DNA from: Ceratodon purpureus
Taxonomy: Eukaryota > Streptophyta > Bryopsida > Pseudoditrichales > Ditrichaceae
Assembly (NCBI GenBank): GCA_014871385.1
Contig: CM026426.1
Location: 17,050,183-17,114,182 of the forward strand
DNA length: 64,000 nt
Direction: 5' to 3'
In this document: in pieces, positions 11,845-26,023 of the stretch
Layout of the letters: every line of letters begins with the position of its first letter
Numbering within the stretch: the first letter of the stretch is position 1
Notes under the pieces: generated by a model
Databases searched by the model: none
Told to the model about the DNA's origin: nothing
The model's input: only the letters and a program-made list of their open reading frames with translations
Made by a program: the position numbers and the translations under genes

Positions 11845-14202
11845 CTAAGTGCTTCCCCAGAATAAGTCCCGGGAGGGATCTTCAAAGGCTTGCCACATAG
11901 CAGCCCTCGCCCTATGATGTGCACCGCCGCCACTATTATTGCTCTCTGCTTGACATATGTCTTTCCAGGCCTTGTCATTGCCAGACCAAACGCTTGGTTT
12001 AAATAGTCTACTGGCAACAATCCCACTGAAAGATGGTTTCTGTGCCACATTCCCTGTGATGCCACTCTGTTTCGGATCCTTTCTGATCTCCACGTTGCCA
12101 CCGTGAGCCCCGATAGCTGACAAGGACTTCTCCATTTGCTCTATTGTTGTAGCCCTCAGTCTTTGATCTTGTATGTTCCAGACATAAATGATATGTTGAT
12201 GCACAATCTTCTCCGTTAATTGAACCAGGGCATGGAGTGTACAAATGTGCACTCTCTGCAACGGAATTGGCAAGACAGGCCGCCACCTTGCATGTGCACG
12301 CATGTCACAAGATTCTGGCTCCACAGAGTTGGCAAACAGTCCCCCCACCCAATTTGGTTTCCCACGTTTTCTCATGGCAGTACTCGCGTGGCTTCCTGTC
12401 CTACGGTAGGCTTAGCCCTCTTCCGCTCGCAGTATATGCAGTTCATTGCACACGACGGCCCCGACTGAAGCCCGTATAGACACTTGATCGTCTTCATGTC
12501 CGCAGCGAGATGCCACTCCACATGGAATTCTCCAACTTCAGGGACCGTGAGTTTCTCGCCACTCGACTGTGCTGCAATCACAGAGGGTAATTTGGATTTC
12601 CCAAATATCCAGAAGAGAACTTCGTAGGACTCTTTTTCCACTTGAAAGGTTGCCACTAACCAAATTTCCTGCCCCGCCTGGACTGAGAAAAACAGGGCAT
12701 GGTTCCTCTGAATGTCTAGGTCGAGCGCCCTATTCATCAACGTGATGCTGACCCATTCAAACTTCTTGCCATTCACAATCTCGGCCTCGTCCAATTTCAT
12801 GACAAATACCATCGTTGCCCCTCTTAACTCTGTGGAAACATGGCGAGTGGATGTGAGGGCATAGTTAATTGATAAATAAGCCTGCTGACAGCAAACTCTG
12901 AAAACAACAGTCTGAGGTGATTACGTTACCTTCTTCCGTGATGCCGTAGAAGATCACCATGCTTCTTTGGACCACCTCAAGGTCTGTGAATAGGGAATTC
13001 TTCTCAGTCAAAAGGACTTCCTTTACCATGTCCTCGGACTTCTTCTTCTTCTTAGAACTTGCTGGCAGCGTAAGTCGACATTCAGCATGGTAGTATTCGC
13101 CAATATACTGTGGCACGTTTGCATTTAACTACTGCCGAAGCAGTTTCACATGATAGGGGCTCGACAAAATACTCCCGGAGACTCCTTTGTTCAGATCAGC
13201 AATGGGAGCCTTCACAGCTTTGTAGATAGCACCATATCCCCGATTGGGAAACCCCTACGTGGTCGCAACAGCAAGAATTTTGTCCGGTCCAATACTCTTA
13301 CCAATCGATTTAAGCACATTGTTTGCAATCTCTGACTGAACATGTGCCATTGCAGGCTGAAAAGCCAGGGCTACACCTTCATGCCGTGACAAAATTCGAG
13401 CTAGTGCTACTGCAGTCCTATTTTGGGACTCTTTATTGCCCCGAAGTTGAGATTGGCGACGCTCCTCTCGGTTCTTGTGGACAACAAATTGCACCACATC
13501 TAATTGCAGCACTGTCCACACAAGCTTCACTCTTGCTTTTGTTCCACCTGATCCAGGTTTTAACTCGTGAATCCCTCTAAGAGCCCGAACCCTACTTCGC
13601 ATGCCCATAGGTGTCTCCTTCTCAAAACTGGCCCTCCGCTGGCAGCAGTCAACATCTTCTTTGAGACCCCGCATATGGCGCTCCAATTGCTCCACCCTTT
13701 GGGCACGAGAATCACGGACAGCCTATAATTTAGCTTGCAAATCCGTGCATGTCTTCTCTAACTCAAGGCAACGCATTCTCTCCACTTGGACATCTTCGGC
13801 TGCCCTTGAGTTGCTAGCCAGAGCTTTGCCTCTAAGCTGAAGCACTTCTTCGCTCATCCGTGTCATTAAGATCCACGTCTCCTCCTGTGTAGGACCATGT
13901 ATACAATGATCCAGCACCCTGTGTGTATATCCGCGAAGACCCTGCTCTCCATGACATATGAATTCAATGAACTCTTTTAGCGATTTGATTGGAGGTGGCT
14001 TCCCTGTCACTGGATCAACAGGATAAATGTCTCCATTGATCCACAAGTCAATGTTCGTGTCTCCACGCAACCTCCGTGTTGGAAACAAGCTTCTCATGCA
14101 CAGCTCCACTTGCCTAGAACCTCGTCTCATGAGCGAGGCATAGCGTGCGTCCAGTGAAACTTGGGGAATTAACTGAGTGCTTCGTGCAACCCTCGCTGCC
14201 AT
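11845..14202 (-). pseudogene. Transposase-like gene with coiled-coil N-terminus, degraded
   Basis: Reads right to left. 14202-13255 is one frame of about 316 residues, broken only by TAG at 13723-13725 inside a coiled coil (LQAKL stop AVRDSRAQR), best explained as CAG to TAG. A second block (13116-12865) and a third (12812-12372) follow; the third has HLAADMKTIKCLYG and CIYC. A fourth (12375-11845) overlaps the third in another frame and has HICTLHALVQLTEK and WKDICQAE. Scaffold-type motifs of this kind (LxADMK, CxxC, CxLHAL) occur in poorly described DDE-like transposon proteins of animals and algae, so I call it a transposase relic. The exact family is unknown to me. Confidence 0.4.
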
Positions 14203-15121
14203 CGTGGACCCAATAATCGGTAGTCTTGATTGAATCTCCCGTGGTCACGCTTGGTGATTTGCAGGTAATCGACAGAACTTGTTTTGATTTTGGGACACCT
14301 CCTACACCCAATGAAAGCCTAACGTAGTAGCAAAATCTCTCAACCGTGGTAATTATTGCGGGACAATTAAATTCACAATAACAAATACTCCTAACCTAAT
14401 TCAAATAACTCAGCGCTGTCGACCACAAAACCTACCTTGCCTTATGCCGTTGTGGCAGCAAGTCCTAATGAAACCGAAATTCAAATTGCTCAAAAACCCA
14501 CTAGCCCCTGAACACCCCACAAAGGTTTATCAAATTAGGTTAGCTCATCGAATCTTCAAGTACATCAGTTTTCATCTCTTTGATGAAGCCAATGCCGTCG
14601 ACTGACAACGACCCCTCGCCCCCGTCGCTGCCAGCGGACGCTGCCAAGAAATGAATCGGAATCTTAATTTTGCTCCACCGATCTGGGGCGCCATCGCCAC
14701 TCGGAATCTTTGGAGCAAATCATATACAATTTTGCGTCCCACAGTGCCATAAACGATTTGCTTGAAGCAGAACAGGGCGCATCATTTTCTTGGTGCTGAA
14801 CAGCGTAGAGCCGATGGCGCCATCACGCCCAAACCGTTGTGGCAACAAGTCGAACAATCCGTGGATCGAGGCAACGGATTGAGGCAATTTATTAATTGCA
14901 GAGCAATAAGTTCCACTCCTTGGCGCTCAACAACCACCGTCCACGCCCTCTCGCCAACGAGGCAAAACCCAGCCATGCAGCTCCCGTTTGTCTCCAAAAG
15001 GCCGCTAGGGGCAGCGTTTCCTCCCCCTGCTGACAACAACAGAGGGGTTTTTGGGCAGGAAGCTCACCTAATTCGAATTGTCTTACAAGGCCCATTGCAA
15101 ACCCCATTTTTCCGCTAATGA
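14203..15121. other. No gene recognised
   Basis: Sequence between the 5' end of the preceding minus-strand gene and the truncated left edge of the SET-carrying element. One open frame at 14762-15118 has no recognisable domain and is open on both strands. It shows no similarity to sequence upstream of the sibling element at 55.18 kb, so the edge at 15,122 is a real breakpoint. Confidence 0.5.
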
Positions 15122-16040
15122 CAAGAGCATTGTTTACGACCAGGCACATGTGAACCAAACGCTGTCCAGTCTAGGCAAGGGATTGTACTGTTCATGCCCA
15201 TCAAGGGACCGCTTGACCGCCAAGTGTCCATGTACATGTGCAACAACCGCCAACGGTGGTAGATTTGCATACAGGGCAGGCGGTTTACTCAAGGAGTCTT
15301 TTCTTTAACGACGCATACATGAGGCATACGACTGTACTAATACTCTATAGTGCTACTGTACTAAGCTACATCGTATTGAGAGTGTACACACTTGTGGGGC
15401 TCACAAGTCGTGGGCCTTCATTTCTGAGTGTATTGCAAAGTGTGGATGTCGTATCGATTGTGGGAACCGTGTTGTACAGCTAAGGATGAGATACGGTGTA
15501 GAGGTTTTTTGTTCAGCCCACATGGGTTGGGGTATCTGAGCAAGAGAACCTAATCCTAGAGGGGCGTTTGTGTTTGAGATGATGGAGGAGATTCTGACCA
15601 ATGCCGAGCAAATGCTTAGGAATCTGGCAGTGAAGGGGGGCTCGTCTTATAGCTTACAGATTGATGCCGACTAGGCTGCTCAACGGGTGTTGGATGACAA
15701 CTCAGCTTTGTGCCTTGATGCAACCTGGTTCCGAAATGTGGCCCGATTCCTTAATCACCGGTGGATCCCACTTCAATTTGCACCGTAGGCTCTCAGTCGG
15801 TTTATACGTAATTTCCATACTTCTAATGCCTTTGTCCTCTATGTCTATAGGTGCAAGGATTCGAACTTGGTAGATGTCCCAGTCCTAGTCGGAAGGTTAG
15901 ACTCGAGCTTCTACCAACTGGCATTCTTCACAAAACGCAAGATTCAGCCATTGGAGGAACTAACCTGGGATTACAGAACTGTCTTCAATAGAGAAGACCC
16001 TGATTTGTCGTACTTTGAATCAAATGTGAAAGTTCTTTAG
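15122..16040 (+). pseudogene. SUVR4-like SET-domain methyltransferase, copy 1, truncated and broken
   Basis: Matches copy 2 at 55,183-56,110 through pre-SET (YCSCP, KCPCTC), SET and the start of post-SET. Disruptions visible against copy 2 are TAA at 15306-15308 where copy 2 has CAA, TAG at 15672-15674 where copy 2 has TGG, and further frame damage around 15,540 and 15,790. The 5' end is lost at the element breakpoint. The last exon after the intron (about 15,851 onwards) still resembles the post-SET half of copy 2, but the cysteine cluster has decayed (SNVKVL in place of CKCESS). Not expected to encode a working enzyme. Confidence 0.75.
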
Positions 16041-16286
16041 GCAGGGGAAAAGTAGACCTACAAAGTACTTGTTCTACCTAGTGTACACCATGCACATATT
16101 GTACACAGTGTACAAATACAGTACATTTCTTGGAATACAATTTGTACATATTTTGAATATTGTACACAATGGACATATTATATCATCGGCTGAACTTACG
16201 GCAATGGCATTCATAGTTTGTATTAAGCTATAGGAAATACATTTTTGATGCTATGTTGTGGACTTCTACTCTTCGATAAATGCCCA

Positions 16287-19200
16287 CTAGTCCCTCAACG
16301 CATCCTCACAAATCCTCTCTGACTCAACTGTAATCTTGTACAATGGACTACCTTTAACTCTATGGGCTGTAAGAACCATTGGAAACTTGCAAGCTGTGAC
16401 CAGATGAGCATCTATATGTGCATCAACTGCCCTATCACAAAACACGTATGTTTTATCACCTCTTCCATACTTCTTATAGTACTTAGCTCGGATCACCTTG
16501 TCCCCTGCAGAAAAAACACCGCCCCATGGACATGACAAACCCTCCTGCAATACAAACTTTGTACGTTGACATTGCAGCATGTAGTAGTCCACTCCGTCTT
16601 CGTTGTCACTCTCTGCTGAGATCATGAAATTGTCACCGACTGACACCAAATTACCTATCTCCGCGGAAGTCCCATCAAGAATCCAATTGGCGTCGATATC
16701 AAGCACTTCAATCTGGTTTGCTACATCGCTAGTACTAAACGATTGTAGACGCTACACCTTCCACTCCTGCACATGAGACAATTTTTCACAGTTATTCCAA
16801 TTACCATCGACACAAGGGATGCAAAAGCAAGATAATTCACGAGTTCTAAGAAGAGTAGGGTCAGACACAGAGAAACCTATAACCAAATGCAAAATCTTAG
16901 AGCCAAGTAAAGTGCGACATTTAATACTACTATCTCTGTGATCTACTTTAAATTCGCTTATGTTCCAGAAGACGCAAGAGATTGGGTCAACAATTGTGCT
17001 GGGAACAACCTCAGAGTAATTTTCCTTCAAAAATTCGACAACGTGCCCAACATTCTGAAGGGGCCTCGAGGGGTTCCGAATTTGATCCGCTCTCAGCGCC
17101 CTTTTCACCACCGCACCTGCACCATCCCACTCCCCCTTCTCGTGAGCTGATTCAAAAAAATTCCACCGCATCAAGCACCCCCCAGTGAGCGACAGATACC
17201 GACCAACAAAATACATGGCTGTGGCACACTTCAACTGCGAACTACAGTCGTCACTGAATACCCAATCTTCCTCTATGGTAAGTCCAGCATCAACCACCCA
17301 GTCTCAATGCAACATTAAGCAATGTTGCATAAACGCCGAATCATGCGCCTTGTCATCCGAAATGTAATAATGCGTTTGCTTCATGATGTCGTCACCTTCC
17401 CTCCACATCGAAATATGCACAAGAATGGTAACACTAGTGCTGAAGTAATACATGCTTTGCACTTCGTTTTGAATTGCAAATGTATAATTTTTAGCATAAT
17501 CTATATGGGACACAAGAACCCCTTCTGGGATATTCTTCATCATGAGCTGACACTGCTCATCTTGCCACCTCGCTCTGAAATTGTGCGTCACAAAAGTAGT
17601 CATTGTTATCTCCATGTACGAGAGGAACTCATGGACTGGCGTTTCCTTGAAAGCCTCTCTCAGTCTTTTCTTTGGCTGCCCTGTTTTTGCATGCACTCCA
17701 ACCTCGTAGTACTCAAAGCACTTCCACTTCAGTAGGAACGTCTGAGAATCTTGGAACTCTAATGGACAGACCTTGAATAAATGAAAGCCACACTGTGTAC
17801 AATCACCCATAACGCACTCTAACCTATGCCATCTATCAAACTCTCCCTTCGGACATAGGCAAGCCTCCCACATGGCTGTAATGCGCTTGAAAATAGAGAC
17901 GGGAGCATGGCAATCGGTCCCTTGGTCTTAGCTGCACAAACTAGACATAGACATGTGCAGTTTGTTGAGGTATGAAAACCCCTCACCTTGTCCCTCAGAT
18001 TGATTAATCCAGCCTTCATCATGTCCATCTCAACATGATAGATGCAGCAACATGTATTCCTCTCTTTTAATTTCTTTACCCACCACGGCTTCAACCTCTC
18101 GAATGCCCTTTGCCAAACACTGCATTCAGGGTGGACTCCGAGGAAACGTTAGAAATACAAAGTCTGAAAAAAAATCAGAGCATAGTACAAGTTGCTAACT
18201 GTTAGTACTTAATTCCAATCCCGGATACTGAAAGTACTAATAATCTACAAATACGAGTAGATAACCACATTATAGTACAAATTCAAGCACTTTGTTTACT
18301 TTGAAATTACTTAAACTACTTTGAAGTAGAAATGTAATACAAGCGGTACGCTAGTAGACTTATCAAAGTAGCATCCCATGATAAATAGTTTGAAAGGGAT
18401 ACAAGGTGTACATGAGCTTCTAACATTCAGTAGGACTACTACATTGTGCATATTCATCGGAACTATGAATACCTTGATCGCATAAATGGCTGTAATCGAA
18501 TACAATCAAAAGTACGAATATGATTGTTCTCTTCCAAAAGAATACAAGTGTACTCTGAGGCAAGGTACTGAAACTACACAACATAGACAATTGCGAAGTA
18601 ATGTACTCTTCAACAACAAAGGTGGAGGAATAGTACATTCTAGTGAACACATCAAAAGTTAAAGCACTCTGCGTAGAATCTAGAGCAGGGTTTAGAAAGG
18701 AGTTACAAATATTGTATAGGCAAACTTACTTGCGTCTCACAGAGATAATGAGTAGGATGAGGTGGAAGCCAGAGTTTGCGTCCTACTCTGTGCCGAACAA
18801 TATCCTTCTTGTTCGGAGAAACTTTGGTCTGTATCTCCCACCAACGGAGTATGCACTCTTTGACATAATCAGAAAGACCAGCCCTCGGCTGCCTAGACAA
18901 ACGCAACTTCGGTAGTGATCCACTGGAATCTTCGTCTGGCAACCTCCTTCTCAAAGCAATGCTAATACTCTCCTTAATTGTGTCCAGAACTCTAGACAAA
19001 GCACCCACTCGGACATTGGAGCCGGAACTAACTGCGGCATCTAAAAGAGCTGATTTCCGAGCTAACAGATCACGCGAATTTGCAACCTTCACTAAACGGA
19101 GCTCATTCTTAAAGTTGTCAATGAACGCGTCCCTAGCTCGGGCTTCTTGTGGACGGTGATAACAATCAGACAAAAAGGGAGAAACTGTACAATGACGAAG

Positions 19201-19530
19201 GACCCTTTCCATGACATCTCTCCGCCTAGCTAGATTAGGACATTGTTTCAACTCTTGAACAATAGCTTGACAGATTCGCAACGAAATCCTACTATTCTCT
19301 CTCACTGTAAAAGACTAAGCTGAAGCTTGCTCCGGCGTGTCATGAGCTAGGACTACAGACTCTGCTACCCTCTCCCTGTCACGTACTCTCTACCTTGCTT
19401 TTCTCTCCCGAGCTGCAGTAGCAGTAACTAGTCTTTGTGCCTCAAAGGCTTCAACCTCGGCAGCACGTTCAGCTGGACGTGGACGACTCAATCCCTCTCG
19501 TACCCTCTACCTCTTTGTGGTTTTTCCCAT
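16287..19530 (-). pseudogene. Divergent DDE transposase, copy 1
   Basis: Same architecture as the copy at 56,340-59,627: basic/coiled N-terminus (19530-19300), helical domain (19305-18725), an intron with dense GTAC, a zinc-rich domain (18130-17560), then the catalytic domain (17545-16287) with HIDYAKNYTF, VFSDDCSSQLK and NFFESAHEKGEWDGAG. Compared with copy 2, the motifs are weakened (AENY to AKNY, SDGC to SDDC, HGKG to HEKG). TAG at 19390-19392 replaces CAG, and TAG at 16287-16289 replaces TGG. Motif loss and stops indicate a dead copy. Two stretches are nearly identical to copy 2; see findings. Confidence 0.75.
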
Positions 19531-20425
19531 GAGCAAATCCTTCAAAGAAAACTTTTGCAAAGTCTTCAACCTAGAAAAATGTAGAAGGAACAATCACAGA
19601 AGAAGTTGACATGAACTTCTCAACCAGCTATGGACAACAGAAGTATGGACACAAAAATAAAATCAGAAGGAAGAATTCAAAGAGACCCCCCTCCACTAGC
19701 TCATGAGAAGACTGAAGTGTGATGTAGACTGAGGCGCCGCCTCGACGCATTATGATGCGCCGCAGGAACTAACTAATTCAAGCTCGGCGTCCGATGAACC
19801 CACCGACAGGCAATGTGAAATGCCACGTATTTGCGTGGTAGTACAAAGAGTACTTTAAGGACTACGAGTACAAGCGCCCGCGCAGCCACAAATAAAAAAA
19901 GATATATTCGGTAGAGCGTTTTTTGGCCGATTTGACATTTGGCCATTTTGGATTGGTTCTTGCTCTACCAGATTTTGCGAAGAAGTATTTAAAAAAAGAC
20001 AACTTTTGCTCATCTTTTTCACTCCAAAAAAACCATAACTTCTTTGCTAGATCTATGAAATTTTAGTCATGCTACCATGGCAATTCATTTCCCATCTTAG
20101 TAGCCTCCATGTCAGGTATTCTCCAAGAAGCGAATGCTGTCATTCAAGTCTGAATGATGCATGAACTTTGTACTTTTCTGATACTTTAGTACTTTGTGAC
20201 ATCCGCCTAAAGTTGTGCAAAAGTATCAATTATATATATGTGCTAACTTTTTTTTTCTCAACTCCTATCAAATTAGTCCCCCTTAAGTATTGTATGATAT
20301 AGGAGATACAACAAATCAACAGAAAATGACCTTCAATATTGAGTAATTCAAAGTAAAAATTCTAGTACTTTGCCTTTTTTTCACTGTGACATACAAATGT
20401 ACAAGGGTCTAGTGTACTCTCACCC

Positions 20426-22028
20426 TCCAAGGAGAGTGGCAGCGAGGCTATGGATGTTTCATCACGAATGGCTGACCGTGTTGGGTGCAAGAAGAAGGAA
20501 TTCGACATTGATGCTCTCAAGGCTATCCCATTCAGACAGCGTAGGAACATGCGATTAATAGCAACCGCCATGGGTACATCAAAAGATACAGTTCAACGTG
20601 CTGTGAAGGCAAGACTTCTAGAGCCACACACGAACGCCATTAAGCCGTATCTAACTGATGCTAACAAGGTGAATCGAGTCAAGTTTTGCTTGTCCATGCT
20701 CAACCATGACATCCCGGCCCAATTTCAGGACGTGATGAATACCATCCACATTGACGAAAAGTGGTTTTACATCACGGAGCAAACATCCCGTTTCTATCTA
20801 GCACCAGGCGAAGAACCTCCACAACGCACCTGCAAAAGCAAGCGGTTCATAACAAAGGTGATGTTTATGGCCGATGTCGCTGTCCCCCGATTTGATACTG
20901 GCCGCAACTGTACATTCGATGGTAAGATTGGTATATTTCCATTCATATTCGAGGAGCCTGCTAAAAGGAGCAGCAAAAACATGCAGGCTGGGACATTAGA
21001 GACGAAGTGCATTACGTCCATTGATAAATTTGAGACACGGAAGATGTTATCAAAGCTAGTCTTGCCGGCAATTCAGGCTACATGGCCACTCAAGTGGGAG
21101 GGGCAGAAGACGAGCGATGTTACCATATAGCAAGACAATGCCAAGCCACATGTGCTCAATGATGATCCCAATCTGGCTGATGATTTGGTTCAGGACAGCA
21201 TGACGATCAAACTGATGAACCAACCACCAAATAGTCCGGACATGAACGTGTTAGATCTTGGATTCTTCCGTGCGATTTAGTCCCTGCAACATCAAGAACA
21301 CATGTCGGGGATCGATGATCTAATTGCTTCCACCAAGATAGCATATCAAGACCTGCCGGTTGAAAAGCTAACCAACATATTACTCACTTGGCAGCAGTGC
21401 ATGATTGAGGTCTTCAAGCTCAATAGTGACAACAAATACAAAGTCCCACATATTGGCAAGGACGGTTTGCGACGACAAAGCACATTGCCGTCTAGTCTAG
21501 TGTGGCTTGATGAAGTTCGCTTGCAAGGATTCAATTTTGTTAATGAATTGGAGTAAAACACATCTTGGTTTTATTGGTGATCAATTTACAGTGGATTTTC
21601 AAGGAGGACTGTCATGTCCTTGGTGTGATCTGTCTCTCTCTGAATGCACTCATTCTGTTATGTTTGTGATTTGTAACTGAAGATTTTGGTTATGTACTAG
21701 GTGGATGGTAGACTTGGTTCTGTAATGTAACTTGTGATTTGTAACTGAGGATTTTGGTTATTGGGTGGATAGTAGACTTGGTTTTCTGATGCCCAGCTTC
21801 TTGCATGCAGTTGATTTGGCTTGTGGTTGGAGCCATAGTGGCAGTAAAGACAAAGTAGCCAGCCTAGTTCAAGTAGCTAGCCTATAGCAAGGAACTTATA
21901 AGGTCCATTTTGTTCACACCTTTGACTTGTTTTTTATTGGGAGTCAACCTTTTTTAGCAAATGAGAGTATTTTTCTGAGATAGATCTTTCAAACAAATGA
22001 GCAAACTTTTCTGAAACAGAGGGAGTAT
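20426..22028 (+). mobile_element. Mariner-like element, 5' truncated
   Basis: A plant mariner transposase followed by an AT-rich 3' tail. It ends at GAAACAGAGGGAGTA (22,012-22,028), which is the reverse complement of the TACTCCCTC-type termini common to plant mariner and Stowaway elements. No matching left end exists: the frame begins directly at the right terminus of the SET-element copy 1 at 20,425. Confidence 0.7.
20450..21556 (+). pseudogene. Mariner (DD39D) transposase, two CAG-to-TAG stops
   Basis: One frame of 369 codons from ATG 20450 to TAA 21554-21556, interrupted only by TAG at 21128-21130 and TAG at 21278-21280. It contains HTH-like MGTSKDTVQR, then the catalytic motifs HIDEKWFY, stop-QDNAKPH and SPDMNVLDLGFF. 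The second and third aspartates are separated by 39 residues, the plant DD39D signature. In both stop positions the family has Gln (QQDNA, FRAIQSLQ), so each is a CAG-to-TAG transition. The first N-terminal helix-turn-helix is absent, cut off at 20,425. Inactive as it stands, but otherwise well preserved, so probably fairly young. Confidence 0.85.
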
Positions 22029-22359
22029 CATTTTTAGAAAAAATAAGTTCAATTCCCTAAAATCTTAAAATGTAATCACATTTGGATGAAATTCATTGAT
22101 TTTCCTTTTTTTAGCAATTCACGATGAATAGACTTCTAATAGTTCGAAAGAAGAAAAATATTGCAAAGGATATATATTTTTTTTAAATTGGAACTTTTAC
22201 TTTTCCACTTTTTGGTATTTTTTTTATAAAACTCGTTTTTAGGAAGAACTGTTATCACTACTGCTGACGTGGATGTAAAATACTGCATTCCCAACCTGAA
22301 CAGACAACTCGACGACGAATGTGACCAAATAATTCATCCAACCGAAAGGAAACCCCGGC

Positions 22360-22368
22360 AAACCCTAA
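22360..22368 (+). promoter_or_regulatory. Telo-box upstream of RPS18
   Basis: AAACCCTAA lies 116 bp before the RPS18 start codon. Telo-boxes are characteristic of plant ribosomal-protein and translation-factor promoters. No clear TATA box was identified. Confidence 0.6.
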
Positions 22369-22483
22369 GTTAGATAGAGCGGAGGTGCGGAAAGGTGAGC
22401 TCTTTTCAAGCTCACACGCCCAGCTCACGACTCCCCCGCACCTCTATCGCCACGCCCATCTCTGCCTGCTGCGGTGTTCCACC

Positions 22484-23652
<1,169 letters not shown>

Positions 23653-25730
23653 AGAATTTATAGTCGATCAGAAGGGATTTGTTTCTTACGTTTTTTGGAA
23701 GTTAAATTCTTCGGAGCATAGAGCCCAGTTCTCGTAATTTGTGCTCGTTGTGCAACTAAGTTGCAGAGATTTGCATCATGTATATGGAAGGGACCTTGTT
23801 TTTCAAGTGGTTTCTTAGTCGAAGTTTCTGAAAGTCTCAGTTGTGAAAACGGATATTTTTTTTGATTTGTCAACTTTCTGAAGCATGTCATGACGGGGTT
23901 AAAGGTAGACTGTTAGTGAAGGATTCCGAATTGATGAGACGCCGGACTTGGGGGTCGCTGAGTGAAAGAATTCCTAGCCTTGAACCACATGTCAGATTTG
24001 TTTCAAGTGTCTCCTTAGGAATTGACTTACTACGTGTGCATTGTCTAGAAAGGATTACGAATTGTTTACTGGATGGTGGCATAGGTAAGCTCCACAGGGG
24101 TCGTTCTACAGGTTTAGATGCTGCCAGAATAGGTTGTTTAGAAGAGGTGTCCTGGGAATAAATGGTCGAGCTGGATGATACCGGTGGGTTCTCCAAATTT
24201 GAGTTTTCTCAGGTATCACTACTCGGCCTGTACATGAGAACTCCGGAGTGACGGTTCCATGTGAATATTGGCCAGGAGTTCAAAATTATGTGTTAGTGCC
24301 ACGATCTTGAACGACTTTCAGAGTATGTATTGAAAACCCTCCGTGCTTCCAAGCACAGTGACAAGTCTTAGTCGAAGGTGCATATCTGGAGGTAGAGGCT
24401 ACCCTTATCCCTCCCGAATGTTTTCGTAGGATTCACAAACTTTCCCATGAGAACATCCATTTAGATAGTCTTCTGACATTCTTGTCAATTTAAAGACAAG
24501 CTTTCAATCAATAGGTTGGGATGACTCGTTTCAAGCCGCAAAGTATTTAATGCATTCGGAAGTACTGTTCACTAAGGTGGAGGCACCTATAGCCGACCAC
24601 GTACCCATAGCTAATCAGTAGACTTTTCCATTTCCAACCTTACTGTTCACAATTTTAGGAGATCAAGAAGAAAGTATCAAGCATGATTGGTAGAAAGGGA
24701 ATCAAAGGGAATCATATGGGAATATTTTGGTAGTAGGACAGTGATAAGTTTTGATGTCATGGTGGTCGGTTTTAGGTGGGCCTACATATCGGTTATATGT
24801 ATTACAAAAAAAATATCTTTTAAAATTCATAGTAAATTGAATATAGAAGCAAACCTGTCATTTAAAGTTGCATTCCTCCTTAAACCAATTTCTCCTTCAA
24901 GAAAAAATCTCCCTCAACTTCTACACCTCCAATCTTAGTGGCAAATCTCTTAATTGGCTGGTTATGGGTGCCTCCACCTTAATCGCACCAAAAGCAGTCA
25001 CCCAACCTTTTTACCCATCTTTGCATAACTTCCTCAGACAGATACAAATCTTAGACATCGGTATTGCAAATTAATAAATGCGAGGTAGCGTTCTGAATTG
25101 GAAACCAAAACTATTACAATTATTCTTGAATTGACGTATCTTTGCGGAATTTCTTCCATGCCTAGTCAGCACAGAGGTCCTTCTAAAGTGCATGACAACT
25201 TGTGTGTCTTGATTGATTGCGGTTGGTACACAACCCCGTGTGTAGACGACTCATCGAGGTTATCAGAAAGAGAATCAGGTATCTTCTATCAACCTGTTGC
25301 AATCACTTGGTGAAGTGATGCTAACACACAGAGTCTGTCTAACCAGAGTGCCTTTCTTTGATATTGTTAGAAATTTTTATGGTTGTGCCTGATAGACATA
25401 ACTTTACTTGGTTTGGTAATGAGTTGAATTCTTTAGGCAACAATTGGCACTTTGTGGGGACCACTCTTAGAAACACTACCAATGAAATAGGTATTGTATA
25501 GTACATATGGGTATTGAACCAATGGATATGAGTGAAGTTGAGTATCCCAGACTTTTACAGTTTCAACGAGTCTCATACTTCAATGATCATCTCAAGACAT
25601 TCAAATCAAACTAGGCAATACCTTTTATGAAAAATTTAATAAAAATTATCTAGGCTGATAAATTTCAAAGGGAACAGAGACTCATTTTTGGTCTCTTGTG
25701 ATTATGTGTATCCACCCTACCCTCTCTCTC
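23653..25730. other. Intergenic, no gene recognised
   Basis: RPS18 3' flank and about 2 kb of unannotated sequence. Short open frames (23862-24161, 24687-24938, 25098-25313) have no recognisable domain, and no terminal repeats were seen. Confidence 0.5.
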
Positions 25731-26023
25731 AAACTCCTACATAAACTCTTACATCTCCGAAGTCAAACACCTCACTCTCCCCAATGGCACCACCCTCATG
25801 TCCACAGATGACTTCAAACATTACTACCACACCCCGTCCAAACTCGAAAAGAGTGCTTTAAACATTGCAGTACAACTCTTCTCCTACCCTAGTTGCTCCC
25901 CCGCCTGCCCGCCTCAATGTCCCACCCACCCTCCGCCCCGTACGCTCCTCGCCCGCTTCATCACAGATAACCACACACTCACACCTCGCCACCGCCATCC
26001 CCCCACCGTCCCCCACCCTCGCC
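25731..26023 (+). other. Possible retroelement fragment flanking the MULE
   Basis: C-rich sequence with an open frame reading YISEVKHLTLPNGTTL then FKHYYHTPSKLEKSA. Its composition resembles the retroelement-like sequence directly right of the MULE at 31.7 kb, so the MULE may have inserted into one retroelement. The link is weak because no duplicated target site could be confirmed. Confidence 0.25.

Larger units (their letters stand above)
15122..20425. mobile_element. Left-truncated copy 1 of the SET-carrying DDE transposon
   Basis: This segment aligns end to end with 55,183-60,521, at an offset of about 40,061 rising to 40,097 through small indels. It holds the same SET gene (plus) facing the same transposase (minus). 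The right end is intact: GGGTCTAGTGTACT then CACCC, ending at 20,425, matching the terminal inverted repeat of copy 2. The left end stops abruptly at 15,122, inside the SET gene, so the left inverted end and the RING gene are missing. Past the right end the sequence enters a mariner transposase frame. Confidence 0.8.
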
